Shown one piece after another: positions 29,301 to 39,106 of a stretch of DNA of 64,000 nucleotides. Source of the DNA: Gavia stellata (lineage: Eukaryota; Chordata; Aves; Gaviiformes; Gaviidae). The stretch covers positions 125,774,668 to 125,838,667 of the forward strand of contig NC_082594.1 of NCBI RefSeq assembly GCF_030936135.1, given 5' to 3'. The notes beneath the pieces were generated by a model, which searched no databases, was not told the DNA's origin, and saw only the letters and a list, made by a program, of their open reading frames with translations. How positions within the stretch are numbered: position 1 is the first letter of the stretch; the number at the start of each line of letters is the position of its first letter. The position numbers were made by a program, and so were the translations under genes.

Positions 29301-32300
29301 CAGTAAGAAGCCATCTCTGCTATCTCTTCCTAGTGCACTATGCCTCAAAATTAGTAACCTTGTAAAAGGAGGTGGAAATGACTAAATCATAAAGCACAGA
29401 TCACCTCAGCCTGGGTGATAAAGTCCTTTCACACAGGAAAACTGCTGACACATGGGCACGTGGCCTTCTTCAATACCCAGCCTCCAAAAATGCCCATGCC
29501 ACATGTTTTAAATGAGTACCAGAGCTGTCCACTCCAGGACAACTTGCAAGGGCCACCTCACAGAGTTTCTCTCATACTGGGATCATACTTCTCTATCAGG
29601 CATTAGCGTGAGAAAAAAAGAATTCCTACCTTCTGCATATGCTCATCTGATGGGGGGGATATTCGTGTTATACGTGCAAATACTTGCTAAGCTTTCATTC
29701 TTAGTATTAAGCTGTGGCACTGTGTTCCAAAGCCCAGCTATACACAATTTACTCCCTTTATCAAATCTTACGCTGTTTTTAATTTCCATTGTGTTGGCTG
29801 AAAGAGAACTACTGGGTTCTACCCACAAAACGCTACTGAGTGACCCTGGCGTGTTGCTTAGGCACCAGTGCCTCTGGTTTCTGTCTGTGTAAGGACACAA
29901 GTGAACACCGAATAGTTTGGGAGGATTAGGCCAAGCACAGTGCTTACTTCCAGGAAATGTACTTTTGGTGATTATTCTTGGTAGCCACAATTGCAGTTGA
30001 AGGTCAATGTTCATGGAAAAAGCCCTCTTCAGACACACAGCAATCAGTGTTCCCTACTACCACTGTTCCTCACCAGCCACTTAATGATTAACAGAGTATT
30101 CCACCTGGATATACTAGATCACCGTAATATTTTAGAAACTGACACTAAAATGCTCAACTCAACAGCCAAAAACATTTTTCAGAGGCACACTATTCCCTTG
30201 GCTTAAATGAAACAGACACTATTGAACAGAAAAAGATAAAAGGTTCAGTTTTTAATGTTTAGCCACTGGCCATCAAGACAGTCAGGGGCTGGAGAACACG
30301 ACAGACAAGATGAGGCTGGGAGAACTGAGCCTGCTCAGCTTGGAGAAGAGAAGGCTGAGGGTGACCTTACTGCTGTCTACAACTACCTAACTGAAAGACA
30401 CCAAAAAGACGGAGCTAGACTCTTCTCGAAGGCGCACAGTGACAGCAAAAAATGCAAAGGACACAAGTTGAAACATGGGACATTCCAGTTACATATTAGG
30501 AAAAAAAAAATTACCAAGAGGGTGGTCAAACACTGGCACAGGCTGCCCAGAGGAGGTGTGCAATCTCCATCTCTGGAGATGTTCAGGACTCACCTGGACA
30601 CAGCCTGGAGCAGCCTGGTCTGGTTAGACCTGTTTAGAGCAGGTTGGAGGTCCCTTCCAACCTAAATGATGATTCTATGATTCCTATTATAGCTTGGCAG
30701 CTCCTTGCCCAAAGGTAACGTCCATCCTTCCAAGCTTCTCCAGAACCTACACAGATCTGTTGGGCTCATGTATTAAGAACGGTCTAGATGTGTTTTCAAA
30801 AAATTAAGAGCTCTGACACAACATTCTTCAGTATAAATTTTATCCACACCAAATCTGCCTGGAACAGTTCTCTAAATAACCACTGGCTCTGTCATCAAAC
30901 CCTGTTATTTTTTATTGCCAACTCAAAGGAAAGTTTGTAACTTTTCTTTATTCCTGGCAATGGTTCACTGAGTAATTCCTGAAGTTCTTCAGTTTCTGAC
31001 AATATTAAAAAAAAAAAAAACACCCAACCATACAATTAGAACAGATGTGTCAACGTTATTAAGAACTGCACCTACAACCCGAAGGATCCGGAGAGACAAC
31101 TCTGGGTGATAAAGGGAGTTTAGTATCGAACTTATCATTAGGTAATGCCAGATAACTTTGACTATCCTACTGTCAACTATTTGAGCCACTCCATCAAAAG
31201 AGCCATCAATGCATCTAAAATTACTTTTAGAGAGATGGCAATTTCTGCAAGCCAAAGCCAAGACTTGGCTGGAGTAGGAGGTAATTTATCCCATGGATTC
31301 TGAACCTGTCAACTTTATATTTGTAGCGTGGTATTTTATATAGCACATAATGTCATAAAGATGGCAGCATCAAACCCAAAATGAGCTCCTGGAAGAAAGG
31401 AAAAACACATTTTCTAGCAGTTTTCATTTGGCTGACAGAGGGCCAAAGAGTCTGTTATTTTATCAGCTACATCTTCTGCAATGTACATAGCCTGTCTGCT
31501 CAAGAAGTAAATTAGCAGGATTTGGAAACACTAGTTCAAGAAGAAACCATGTCATATTTTTGATGCTCACAGGAAGACTCACCATGCAATAAGTATTTAA
31601 AGGCTACCTGATAACATTTTGCTTATTTTTTCCTCACGCTGCATACAAAGTTTTATTTTTCCCTGTGATGAAATGCTGCAAATGACAGTTAGCCATTAAG
31701 TAAGGAAACTTATCTTTGTGGTTGGTTCTGTCATGCAAGCTTACAACTGAAAGGGTCAGGCCACTCTGCAGCTGAAAAAAAATCAATGTAATCACCAGCT
31801 GGCACTCAAGTGAAACTGAGTCTCGTTTTAAGACCAAAGAAGCAAATCTTCTCAAGTATCAGGAAAGTGTCTTTTGGGGAGATTTTATATCTTTTCCTGG
31901 AAGAGTTATAATTGCCTTTTTTTTTTTTTTTAAGGCAACCATTTTGCATCAAAAAGTATATGATTTGAAAATTATTAAAAGAAAAGTTATTTTATAAACA
32001 TGCACTTGTTCAGGAAAGTCTGTTAGCTAGAAAGAGTTTTGTCTGTTTATATGATCAGCCCTGAATGACAGCTCTTCACCAAAGTTATCCCGTTTTACCA
32101 GCTAATCCAGTATGGTTGAGATTACTGGTTCCCAAATGAAACTCCTGTAAACAAAGGTATATTCCACAGCTGCCCCATGAGCTGTATTGCCTTTAAAAAG
32201 TCTTCAGCTGAAAGTTTGATCACACCATGATATGCTGGACCATGAGGAAACCAGGACTCACTGTTGTCAAGTTCTAGAAACAGCTGATTCGCTTCCTGTT

Positions 32301-35300
32301 TTCTAAGATCCATTTTCCAAAACATGAAATAAGTCTTTCCCACTGATGAATCAAAGCACTTTAAAAAATTACTCATTTTAGTTCCCTGTCTAAACTGAGG
32401 ATTTCCATGTTGATATTCTCTAAGCTGGGGGTCTTACCAATGAACTGATCATAATAATAGTAACAACAATAAATATATAACATACAAGTTGTAAAATTTT
32501 CTGTTGAAGTGAGCTGAACTGCTCATCTCCAGATACATGCAGGATTGTGGTCAAAATTACAAGACTGTAAGCTCTGGCAACCTACTTCAGGAGAGTCTAC
32601 TTCATAGATATTTTCCCTCAACTTTGCAAAAAGAACTAAGGTATTTGGACACTCAAATTCCACTAACCATGTGCTTCTACATCCACAAAATCAAAGCCAG
32701 ATGGCATCATATTAGACAAGTCACCTGGCTTTTATGTGCCTCGACTTCTTTATGGGCAAGATAGAAATAATATTTGCCTGTCCTGTTGTTTAAAGAGTCT
32801 TTGTAATGTAGGCTGCAGCTGTCAGATGTGCAGGGGTAAGAATAATTGTTTTAAAGAGTGGAGGGAAAGGAAATCACCGAACTGCACCTATGTACAGCCT
32901 CTCCAAGTGCAATAAGGCTCTGCATCCGTGTGACACGTTGCTTGCGTACAGAGGCCATTGTTCTCTGGCAAATGCTGCATTTCTACATCTGGAACACTTT
33001 CAAAGTGTCAGAGTGCACTAAAATCATTAATAAAAAGAAACTAACGTTGTTAAGATGATGGTCCAGTATGTCTCTGCGTGCGATTACATGAAAGGCACCA
33101 TTAAAGAATAATACATTCCAGCAGCCAAGTGAGACAACACATCTCAGATGGAGATAAGCAAGTTTCCCTTTGGGAATTTACTGCTCACCATCCACGGCAG
33201 CCATGTGTCACACATGTACAATCAAGATGCCAGAATGCATTAGAGCCAATTTGAAATACTGTCATCTGATGACAATGCAAACTGTTTTCCAATGATTAGC
33301 AGATCTTTCAGCCAAAGTGCTGTCATAGAAAGACAAATAACTGCAGGATATTTCAGAACATTTCTCCCCTTACCTTAGCTTCCACCACAGTTATGTGCCC
33401 AGTTTTACAATACACACAACTACTTCCAGTGCGCTGCTTCCGTATGACTGAAGTGTAGGGTCTAACACACTCTCCAAACTGATTCCACTAAAAGCTATTG
33501 CATTTTTTTTCTGTGGCCATGATATAACTTGTAACAGGTTTTTTTCTGAGTAGGTATATATGTTAAAAGTAATACAATCTGTATGACTGACTGGAAGCAA
33601 CACAGTACTAAAGGTTGGTCAAGCTTTCTAGCAGAAAATTCATTACTTTTGGAATACAATTAGGTTGCTGAGGCTAAAATCCAGCTTGTAGATTGATATT
33701 TGAATCCACTGGAAGGAGTCTTTTATTTTTTGATTCATTGTTCCTGAGAAAAGGTGTTTTAAAAATGCTTGAGCTTGATCAGGTGTGTAAAGTCATGGTG
33801 TCCAACAGTCACATAACTTATCCCTTTCCCAGGATGCTGTGTCCATACCTAATTGGGCAGCACACATTCCCAAAACATCTATTTTCCTATCATCTTCCAC
33901 CTACCAAATTATTACTTCTGTATTTTAGGAAACTGCCGGGAGGAAGGTACATGAGTGGGAAAACTGGTGGCTTAGTAAGTATAAAAGAAACAAGCAGGAC
34001 TCTATAACACTTGAAAGGCCAGAGAAAACCAAAAGAGAGAGGTCCCAGGGCACCGGAGAAGGGCAAGAGAGACAGTCAATCTAACTGCAGTCTTTGGGAA
34101 GATAATTAAGCAGTCAGTCGTTAGGCATCTAGGAAGACAGTAAGATAATAAAAAGCAGATAATGTGAACTTGTCAAGAACAAATTTTTGTCAAGTACAAA
34201 TCTTTCTCTGACACAGTGAGCAAGGGAGAAGCCACAGATGGGACAAACTTGGCTTCGATTGGGCTTTTAATCAAAGTCACCTGAAAGTCTGACAAACTGA
34301 GTAGGGGATTACAGCTTAAACTGAAGAACAGTTATGACTACTATATGAAGAAGTAATTAGGAATACTTCTCTTGCAAACTGAGAGTCAAATGGTGTTCCA
34401 AAATGATCAACCATGCACCTAGCTTTACTTTGTATTTTCCTTATTACACTGACAATGAAACTGAGAAAGAGCACTTTCAGAATCTGGGCTGGTAACTAAG
34501 ACGGGGAAGATTGCAAACAGTTTAGTAAACAGAAGCAGAACTCAAAATGATAATCTGAAAATTCTATAGAGACAGGTGCAAAGAACTACAATGATGATCA
34601 AGAAAACAAATTCAAATACAAGGGGAAAAACTAGACAGACAACAATAACACAGGAAAAAAGATCTGAAAGTGGGTTGCAGTTAGAGAGTAAGAGTGCAAT
34701 GAGGGACAGTTGGAAAAAAAAAGGATGGCAAACTTGGCACTATGTAAGACAAAAGAAACAAGTATTTTGCTCTGTTCAGCAGCAGTGAAACACAGCAGTT
34801 GGCAAACAATGTACAGGTTAAACACCACATTTAGAGAAATCTGCGGAGGGAGTGGGAAAAAATCTAAACTTTAAAAGCACACTATCAATAGGAAAATACT
34901 AAGAGAACAAAATTTGTTTAGAGTAGAATAATGTGAAAAGAGGAAAGGGCAAAGTTATAATTTTCAAGCTCTTCTGCATGTAAAAGACAAAAATAGAATA
35001 TCTTTATAGCCACCAAGGATAGAACAAGTAATCACTAGCATCATTTGCAGCATAGAATATATTACGAAAAAAACTCAGTGAACTATTAAAATCATCATGA
35101 TACAGAATCACAGAATCACTAAGGTTGGAAAAGACCTGTAAGATCATCAAGTCCAACCATCAACCAAAAAAACACCACCATGCCCATTAAACCATGTCCC
35201 ACAATGCCACGTCCACACATTCCTTGAATACCTCCAGGGATGGTGACTCCACCACTTCCCTGGGCAGTTTATTCCAGTGTCTCACCACTCTCTCAGTAAA

Positions 35301-36954
35301 GAACTTTTTCCTAATATCCAGCCTGAACCTCCCCTGGCACAACTTGAGGCCATTTCCTCTTGTCCTGGCGCTAGTCACTTGGGAGAAGAGACCAACACCC
35401 ACCTCTCTGCAACCCCCTTTCAGGTAGTTGTAGAGAGCGATAAGGTCTCCCCTCAGCCTCCTCTTCTCCAGGCTGAACAACCCCAGCTCCCTCAGCCGCT
35501 CCTCATCAGACTTGTGCTCCAGACCCCTCATCAGCTTCGTCGCCCTTCTCTGGACACGCTCCAGCACCTCAATGCCCTTCTTGTAGTGAAGGGCCCAAAA
35601 CTGAACACAGTATTCGAGGTGCGGCCTCACCAGCACCGAGTACAGGGGCACGATCACTTCCCTGGTCCTGCTGGCCACACTGTTTCTGATACAGGCCAGG
35701 ATGCTGGTGGCCTTCTTGTTGTGGAATTATGTCACAGATCATGCAGTTCCTGTCACTGAAGGCCTTTCAAAACAAATTAAACAAATACACCATAAAACGT
35801 TTTGCTAGAGATTGCTGTAAGATTCGACACCACTTTAATGAACCAGTTAACTTGGCGTCACCTCAAAAATAAAGGGAGGTTAGAAACACATCACACTCGT
35901 AGTGACAGTCAATTACAACAAAGCCAACGTTTTACCTACGTGGCATCTGCGTGAACTCACAAAGCAGGACTTCTGCCAACATGAATAAATTCAACATGGG
36001 AGTTGAAAATTACAACTTTGCCCCTATTAAACAAAAGACCTGTAACCCCTGTATTTGAAAACAAACAGTGGCTTTCCTACTTAAGTGGCAAATGCCGATC
36101 TTGAGTTTGTGTTCTGAAAGCAAGGTGCAAACAAAGCCGCTACAGGGGCTGGAGGAGCTGGGGCAAATCTGAGCTGCTTGAGGCAGGTATTTAAAGCTGA
36201 GGGTGCATCGGCCAGGCTCTTACCTGTATCCTGCATGTGTGTTTGAGGACAACATTCGATGCGAAAGTTGTTGGGTTTTAATCAGCTTTGCAACACTGGT
36301 TTTTGCATACCATCTTCGGCAAAAAGGAACTCAGTCAGTTGTTCTATCAGTGCAAACTGTTTTTTCACCAGTGTCCCCTCAACGACATCCTGTCATCTTC
36401 CCGCCATCACTGAACAGAAGATCCAGGCAGGAATAAAGACTGCCGCACCCGAAATGTATTCCCTTCGTAAAATTCACCAGCTGCCCTCCCACCGGGACCC
36501 TCACCAGTTTCCGAACTAGCCTGTTCCTCGCTCAGGACACGCAAACAGCTTTCCGGTTGGGCATCAACGAGACCTGACGCCGGCTGCAGATCACCCACTT
36601 CCCGCGCCTGGCCGGATCCCTCAGAAAAGGGCGGGAGGAAGGGCCGGGGCAAACCTCACCGGCGCCCACCGGGCCGCGCGGGCAGGCGGCGGACAGCGGC
36701 GGCACCTCCCCGCCCCGCTCACGCTGCCTGCACAGCGGGGAGCGCTGCCCCTGAGGGCAGCCCTGGCCGGGCCCCGCGGCCGTTATTCCGGCGGCTCGGC
36801 ACCAGCGGCCCCGGGGCTGAGCTTTGCCCCGCCGCCCGCCTCGGCAGCCGCCCTGCGGAAGGCGGCCGGCATGACGGCGCGGAGCTGCCGCCACTGCCGC
36901 CCCGGCCCCGGCCCCGGCCCCGGCCCCGGCCCCGGCCCCGGCGGCGCTCACCAT
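2133..36954 (-). CDS. NME7: NME7, nucleoside diphosphate kinase family member 7 (5' half; exons 1-6)
   Basis: NME7 is a component of the gamma-tubulin ring complex and a microtubule inner protein of motile-cilium doublets (family knowledge). Six coding exons were read: 36952-36954, 17089-17196, 13446-13612, 8558-8668, 4779-4829 and 2133-2340. Every junction keeps frame and has GT-AG ends. Together they give 216 residues: a DM10 domain at about residues 3-91 ([16 protein letters not shown]) and then the first NDP-kinase domain from about residue 93. This includes TLALIKPDA (Lys99), TGP-like [12 protein letters not shown], and NAAHGPDS with the catalytic-type His206, the same number as in human. 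The human protein has 376 residues, so the second kinase domain must be encoded left of position 1. The gene is divergent from BLZF1 and shares its promoter. Identity is very secure; the 3' end is missing only because of the window edge. Confidence 0.96.
2341..4778 (-). other. NME7: NME7 intron 5
   Basis: It contains an old CR1 3' fragment near 2408-2530 and then a stretch open in two opposite frames (2495-3037), probably by chance. The rest is plain AT-rich DNA. Confidence 0.8.
2408..2530 (+). mobile_element. Old CR1 LINE 3' fragment
   Basis: The stretch has the usual CR1 3' tail features: GAGCAACCTGATCTA, CTGCTTTGAGGAGGAGGTTGGACTAGGTCC-type wording in order, with drift from consensus. It is in antisense orientation to NME7 and is truncated at both ends. 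Confidence 0.7.
4779..4829 (-). CDS. NME7: NME7 exon 5 (51-base micro-exon)
   Basis: This small exon was found by frame and splice search, not as an open frame. It encodes [17 protein letters not shown], matching the human segment KEALDFHVDHQSRPFFN. The acceptor is CTTTCAG and the donor GTAGGT. Phase is 2 in and 2 out, and it joins cleanly to exons 4 and 6. Confidence 0.93.
   Translation of the reverse strand, partial: KRSSRFLRRPSVKTFL
4830..8557 (-). other. NME7: NME7 intron 4
   Basis: Apart from the short GATACA repeat near its 5'-side exon, this is AT-rich DNA without recognisable genes or repeats. Confidence 0.8.
4848..4902. repeat. (ATACAG)n / AT-rich simple repeat
   Basis: Imperfect GATACA units (agatacagatgtatagatac and on) run into an ATATATA stretch and a run of C. 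It lies just beyond the NME7 exon 5 acceptor. Confidence 0.75.
8558..8668 (-). CDS. NME7: NME7 exon 4 (start of NDK domain A)
   Basis: This 111-base exon encodes [19 protein letters not shown] and the following helix, ending MMVLS. The IKPDA motif carries the lysine that contacts phosphate in NDP kinases. The acceptor is CCCCCAG, the donor GTAAGG, and the phase is 2 in and 2 out. Confidence 0.96.
8669..13445 (-). other. NME7: NME7 intron 3
   Basis: AT-rich intron. A weak ancient LINE-like stretch lies at about 9230-9580 and a weak MIR-like one at about 10140-10240. Nothing else is recognised. Confidence 0.75.
9230..9580. mobile_element. Possible ancient CR1/L3-type LINE remnant
   Basis: The wording GGTCCTATTGTGCTTGGTAC, then GGACAAACACTTCATGG, and later GTGCGCTTTGCATAGCACC recalls the 3' ends of old amniote L3/CR1 elements. 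It is heavily diverged and judged from memory. Confidence 0.35.
13446..13612 (-). CDS. NME7: NME7 exon 3 (DM10 domain, second half)
   Basis: This 167-base exon encodes residues 38-92 plus two bases of codon 93. It opens with [13 protein letters not shown] and ends with the GSRKE linker into the kinase domain. The acceptor is CTCTGCAG and the donor GTAAGA-like (GTAAG). It exits in phase 2, which matches exon 4. Confidence 0.95.
13613..17088 (-). other. NME7: NME7 intron 2
   Basis: AT-rich DNA with short A runs. No genes, repeats or notable structures are seen. Confidence 0.8.
17089..17196 (-). CDS. NME7: NME7 exon 2 (DM10 domain, first half)
   Basis: This 108-base exon encodes residues 2-37, ending in DGSVEM. 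The acceptor is a pyrimidine tract followed by CCAG; the donor is GTAAGA. Phase is 0 at both ends. The segment [19 protein letters not shown] is the conserved start of the DM10 domain. Confidence 0.95.
24280..24450 (+). mobile_element. MIR-like ancient SINE fragment
   Basis: The order GACTGGGATTCCTGCATTCC, CAATCTCAGACAAGTCAACT, TAACCTTTTGTGCCTCC follows the MIR consensus theme (tgtgaccttgggcaagtcac, ttaacctctctgtgcctc). It is heavily diverged, as expected for an amniote-age SINE. Confidence 0.55.
24758..24781. repeat. Perfect 10-bp inverted repeat with 4-nt loop
   Basis: ACTTGTCATT and AATGACAAGT flank a loop of ACTA. A degenerate direct copy (TTACTAAATAACAAGT) follows at once. Confidence 0.85.
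28310..28460 (+). mobile_element. MIR-like ancient SINE fragment
   Basis: GGTCAAGTTGCTTAGTTCC followed later by CCATTTGTAAAATGGGAAT and AATCATCATC reproduces the end of the MIR consensus (cctcatctgtaaaatgggaataat). An A run interrupts it. Confidence 0.55.
30284..30682 (+). mobile_element. CR1 LINE, older copy, 3' end
   Basis: It runs from GGGCTGGAGAACACGAC through GAGAAGAGAAGGCTGAGGG, the ACTGGCACAGGCTGCCCAGAG segment and GGTCCCTTCCAACC to the terminal GATTCTATGATTC typical of CR1. The reverse-transcriptase C-terminal frame is broken by drift though still partly open. It is antisense to NME7. Confidence 0.9.
32690..32800 (+). mobile_element. MIR-like ancient SINE fragment
   Basis: TTAGACAAGTCACCTGGCTT, TATGTGCCTCGACTTCTTTA and GATAGAAATAATATTTGCCT follow the order of the MIR 3' half. 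Divergence is high. Confidence 0.55.
35102..35718 (-). mobile_element. CR1 LINE copy 1, 5'-truncated
   Basis: The element lies antisense on the plus strand, with the 3' terminus at about 35102 (CAGAATCACAGAATCAC) and 5' truncation near 35718. Its last 163 codons, 35187-35678, are still open and encode the C-terminal part of the CR1 reverse transcriptase ([27 protein letters not shown], ending DMV and stop). It sits in NME7 intron 1 in the same sense as NME7. Confidence 0.95.
36901..36942 (-). repeat. (GGGGCC)6-7 hexanucleotide repeat in NME7 intron 1
   Basis: The plus strand shows six complete GGCCCC units at 36904-36939 with partial units on each side. On the NME7 sense strand this is (GGGGCC)n. 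It begins about 12 bases after the exon 1 splice donor. Such tracts can form G-quadruplexes. Confidence 0.95.
36952..36954 (-). CDS. NME7: NME7 exon 1 coding part (start codon only)
   Basis: The ATG is immediately followed by GTGAGC, a strong 5' splice site, so exon 1 contributes only the initiator Met. Exon 2 then opens with AGT (Ser2). No other ATG is seen just upstream in the 5' UTR, and a G lies at -3. The frame into exon 2 gives [13 protein letters not shown], which aligns with the human N-terminus. Confidence 0.9.
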
Positions 36955-37191
36955 GGCGATGGCGATGGCGGCAGCAGGCAGCCCGCCTCACCCTGCTGCC
37001 GCGAGCGCGACGTGACGCCACGCGAAGCCGCGACCTGGCAACCGAAGCCCCGCCCCCGTGCGCGGCCCAGCGATTGGGTGAGGGGGGACATCACGTGGGA
37101 GTGCTCCGCCCGTCGCAGGAAGCGGAAGTTGGGGGAGGCGGCGGTTGTGGCAGTTGAGGGGTCTGTTGTGGCAGTGCTGCTGCGCGCTCCG
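36955..37191. promoter_or_regulatory. Bidirectional NME7/BLZF1 CpG-island core promoter
   Basis: NME7 (minus) and BLZF1 (plus) start head to head with about 240 bp between the NME7 ATG and the likely BLZF1 exon 1 donor. Visible elements are a TGACG half-CRE at 37013-37017, an RFX-type half-site GGCAAC at 37037-37042, a GC box around 37048-37058, an inverted CCAAT box at 37072-37077, an E-box CACGTG at 37092-37097 and an ETS site GCGGAAGT at about 37122-37129. There is no TATA box. The element types are established; actual use is inferred. Confidence 0.8.
37125..37191 (+). other. BLZF1: BLZF1 exon 1 (non-coding, probable)
   Basis: A likely 5' UTR exon starts near the ETS site and ends at CTCCG before GTAACG. 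The start is only estimated. Other usable donors lie at about 37387 and 37458 (CTGAG before GTGAGA), so alternative first exons are possible. Confidence 0.5.
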
Positions 37192-39049
37192 GTAACGTCC
37201 TCGGGGCCCCGCCGCCCCTCCCGCGGGGCGGTCCTCTGCTCGGTCGGGGGGGTCTGCCGGGGCCAGGGCAGGGGGGTTGTGGCGTCCGGCCTGGTGGCAG
37301 CAGGGCCGGAGCTCGAGAGCAGCCGGGGGTGGCCCCCTGAGGCGGGCGGGGGAGGACTCGGTCCGTGTTGGCCTATACTACCGTGGGGTGAGAAGCCTCT
37401 TCTCCGGAGCGGTGGGTAACGTCCAGCTCCCGCGTACCGTCGAGCCGCGGGGCTGAGGTGAGAGGGGGCAGCTCCTCGCCCCTGGTAGCCGAGGGGTGAC
37501 GGGGGCTGGGGGGCCGGGGCTGGGCCTGGGCCGGTGGTGGTTTTCCGAGGCCCTCGTGGGTCGTGACTCAGCCGTGGTCGTACAGGATTTCCTGGCGGTG
37601 TTTGTCGGGGGGGGGGTTCTACGGGGCACGACGTTAGCTGAGAGGTGCGGTGGTTAACGATTCAAGCAGTGAAGGAGATTTGCCTATAGGGATGTGATAA
37701 AAGGGGGGGGGTGTGTGCAGAGGCTTACGCTGAGACTTTGAAAGTAACACGACAGTATTATAACATGAACAGTGAAGGGGCAGAATCAGCAGCAGGTGGT
37801 CTCGGATGAAGCAGATAAGACCAAATGCTCATAATCAGGTTTTTTGTGGAGTATTCTTGCCTCTCTCTGAGCAGCTACATTTTCATCCTCCTTGTTCTCC
37901 TCAAAAGAGTAGAGCTCCTCAATCAAAAATGAATGAACAGTAGCGGTGATTAGCACATCATGGTCTTTAATAAGCGAAAGCATAACTCTAGCTGTAGAAG
38001 CAACAGATAGCAAGATGTTCCTGTGTCTGTAGTTTGAGAAAACTCAAGGAGAGAAAGTAATTTCTTTTGTCTCCTGTTCGTCACAAAAGATAAACCTACC
38101 TCTCGCAAAACAGATCATGAATCCAGAAAGCTGGCAGTAGCGTGTTCGCTGCGACCATTATCTTTTCAGGGCAGAGAGCTGTAGCAGTGGAAAGTCAAAA
38201 AGTTGTAGTTAAGCCTTTTCAGGTAGTGATATAATGAAAGGAAGTAAGGGCTTTGGGAGATTTCCCTTGAATAATGGAGAACTAAAGCAAAAGAAAAAAA
38301 ACCAACAGGATATAGCAATCTCAAACTAATGTAGCTAGTGGCAGACCTTAAAAAAGGGAGGTGAGTGCCCTGGGGAGTTGGGAGCGGATGGACCTGTGGA
38401 TAAAGGAGGCGATGGTCAGCAGAGTTCATGGAGAAGGGAGAGAATGGCCGGGATGGCTGTTTGGGCCACACTGGGGGTAGAGTTTTTTTAAACTAAGCAT
38501 GTGCAGCCACTCAGGGCACTGACTCCTGCTTCAGCAGGGAATAGGGTCTGTTAAAAAAAGCTGTAGAAAATTGTCATTGTTTCCACCTCACCTCTTGGTC
38601 TGCTTTAAGTTCAGTGTGGGATTTCCCTTTCTTGTGGTTCTGTGATGATCTTAGGTTATCTGTGCATGGTCATGCAGTTGTACTCTGGGAGTGTTAGAGT
38701 TTTACAGGGTGAGATGAAGGCTGGCTGAAAACAGGAGGGAGGCTGGAAAGAGAAATTTGAGGACTGGAAACTGGAACTGGATGAGGAGCAAGAGATAGGA
38801 GTTGAAGTTCAGGTCTTAGTGAAAAAAGAAACAAGTGCCAGAAGTCTCATAGGCCTTCTCGTTTTAACTCTTTGGGTCCTGGTGTGGTTTTTATCATTTT
38901 GGGTTTTTTTCCTTTGTTTTGGTGTGGTGGTTTTTCACTGTGCTACTGAACTGGAGTTTAGAGGTTGTACTAGAAAATGGGGTACTCCAAGATTAACTGC
39001 TACTGTTACCTTGCTAAAGATTTTTTTCCTCTCCTCATTTCCTCCTCAG
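37192..39049 (+). other. BLZF1: BLZF1 intron 1
   Basis: It starts inside the CpG island, with G runs near 37609-37618 and 37703-37712. It contains an unrecognised protein-like minus-strand frame at 37786-38058. The rest is AT-rich with T-rich tracts before the acceptor. Confidence 0.75.
37786..38058 (-). pseudogene. Unrecognised protein-like open frame, possible retrocopy fragment
   Basis: About 90 codons are open on the minus strand between an in-frame TGA and a terminal TGA. The residues look coding-like (ARVMLSLIKDHDVLITATVH, FEENKEDENVAAQREARILH). I could not place the family. There is no clear start codon, no splice partner and no promoter. It is either a fragment of a processed pseudogene or chance. 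Confidence 0.3.
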
Positions 39050-39106
39050 ACTTACATAGTTAGGAAGAGCTGACTGCTAAAGAGAAAATGACATCTCTAG
39101 AAAAAG
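39050..39106 (+). CDS. BLZF1: BLZF1 exon 2 (start codon at 39088)
   Basis: The acceptor CCTCCTCAG is followed by 38 bases of 5' UTR, then ATG in the context GAAAATGA. The exon codes for MTSLEK and one base of codon 7. The donor is GTAGGT and the phase out is 1. An in-frame TGA lies upstream, in CTGACTGC. Confidence 0.9.

Larger units (their letters stand above)
17197..36951 (-). other. NME7: NME7 intron 1 (19.8 kb)
   Basis: The largest intron here. It holds three MIR-like fossils (about 24280, 28310, 32690), a plus-strand CR1 (30284), a minus-strand CR1 (35102), a short perfect hairpin (24758) and homopolymer runs (31007, 31917). The GGGGCC tract lies at its 5' end. No further exon is supported. 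Confidence 0.85.
36530..37660. promoter_or_regulatory. CpG island over the NME7/BLZF1 5' ends
   Basis: Base composition changes sharply here from AT-rich intron to GC-rich DNA with many CG dinucleotides. The island covers the start of NME7 intron 1, both first exons and the start of BLZF1 intron 1. It is the expected promoter island of a housekeeping-type bidirectional pair. Limits are judged by eye. Long open frames here in several frames are composition artefacts. Confidence 0.85.

Noticed and set aside
35194-35759. Plus-strand frames over the CR1 copies (also at 43152, 55066, 61729)
   Set aside because: They are antisense shadows of the CR1 reverse-transcriptase frame and repeat in every copy.
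36532-37419. Several Gly/Ala/Arg- and Gly/Pro-rich frames across the NME7/BLZF1 promoter
   Set aside because: They are translations of the GGGGCC tract and CpG island, lying over exon 1 and the shared promoter.
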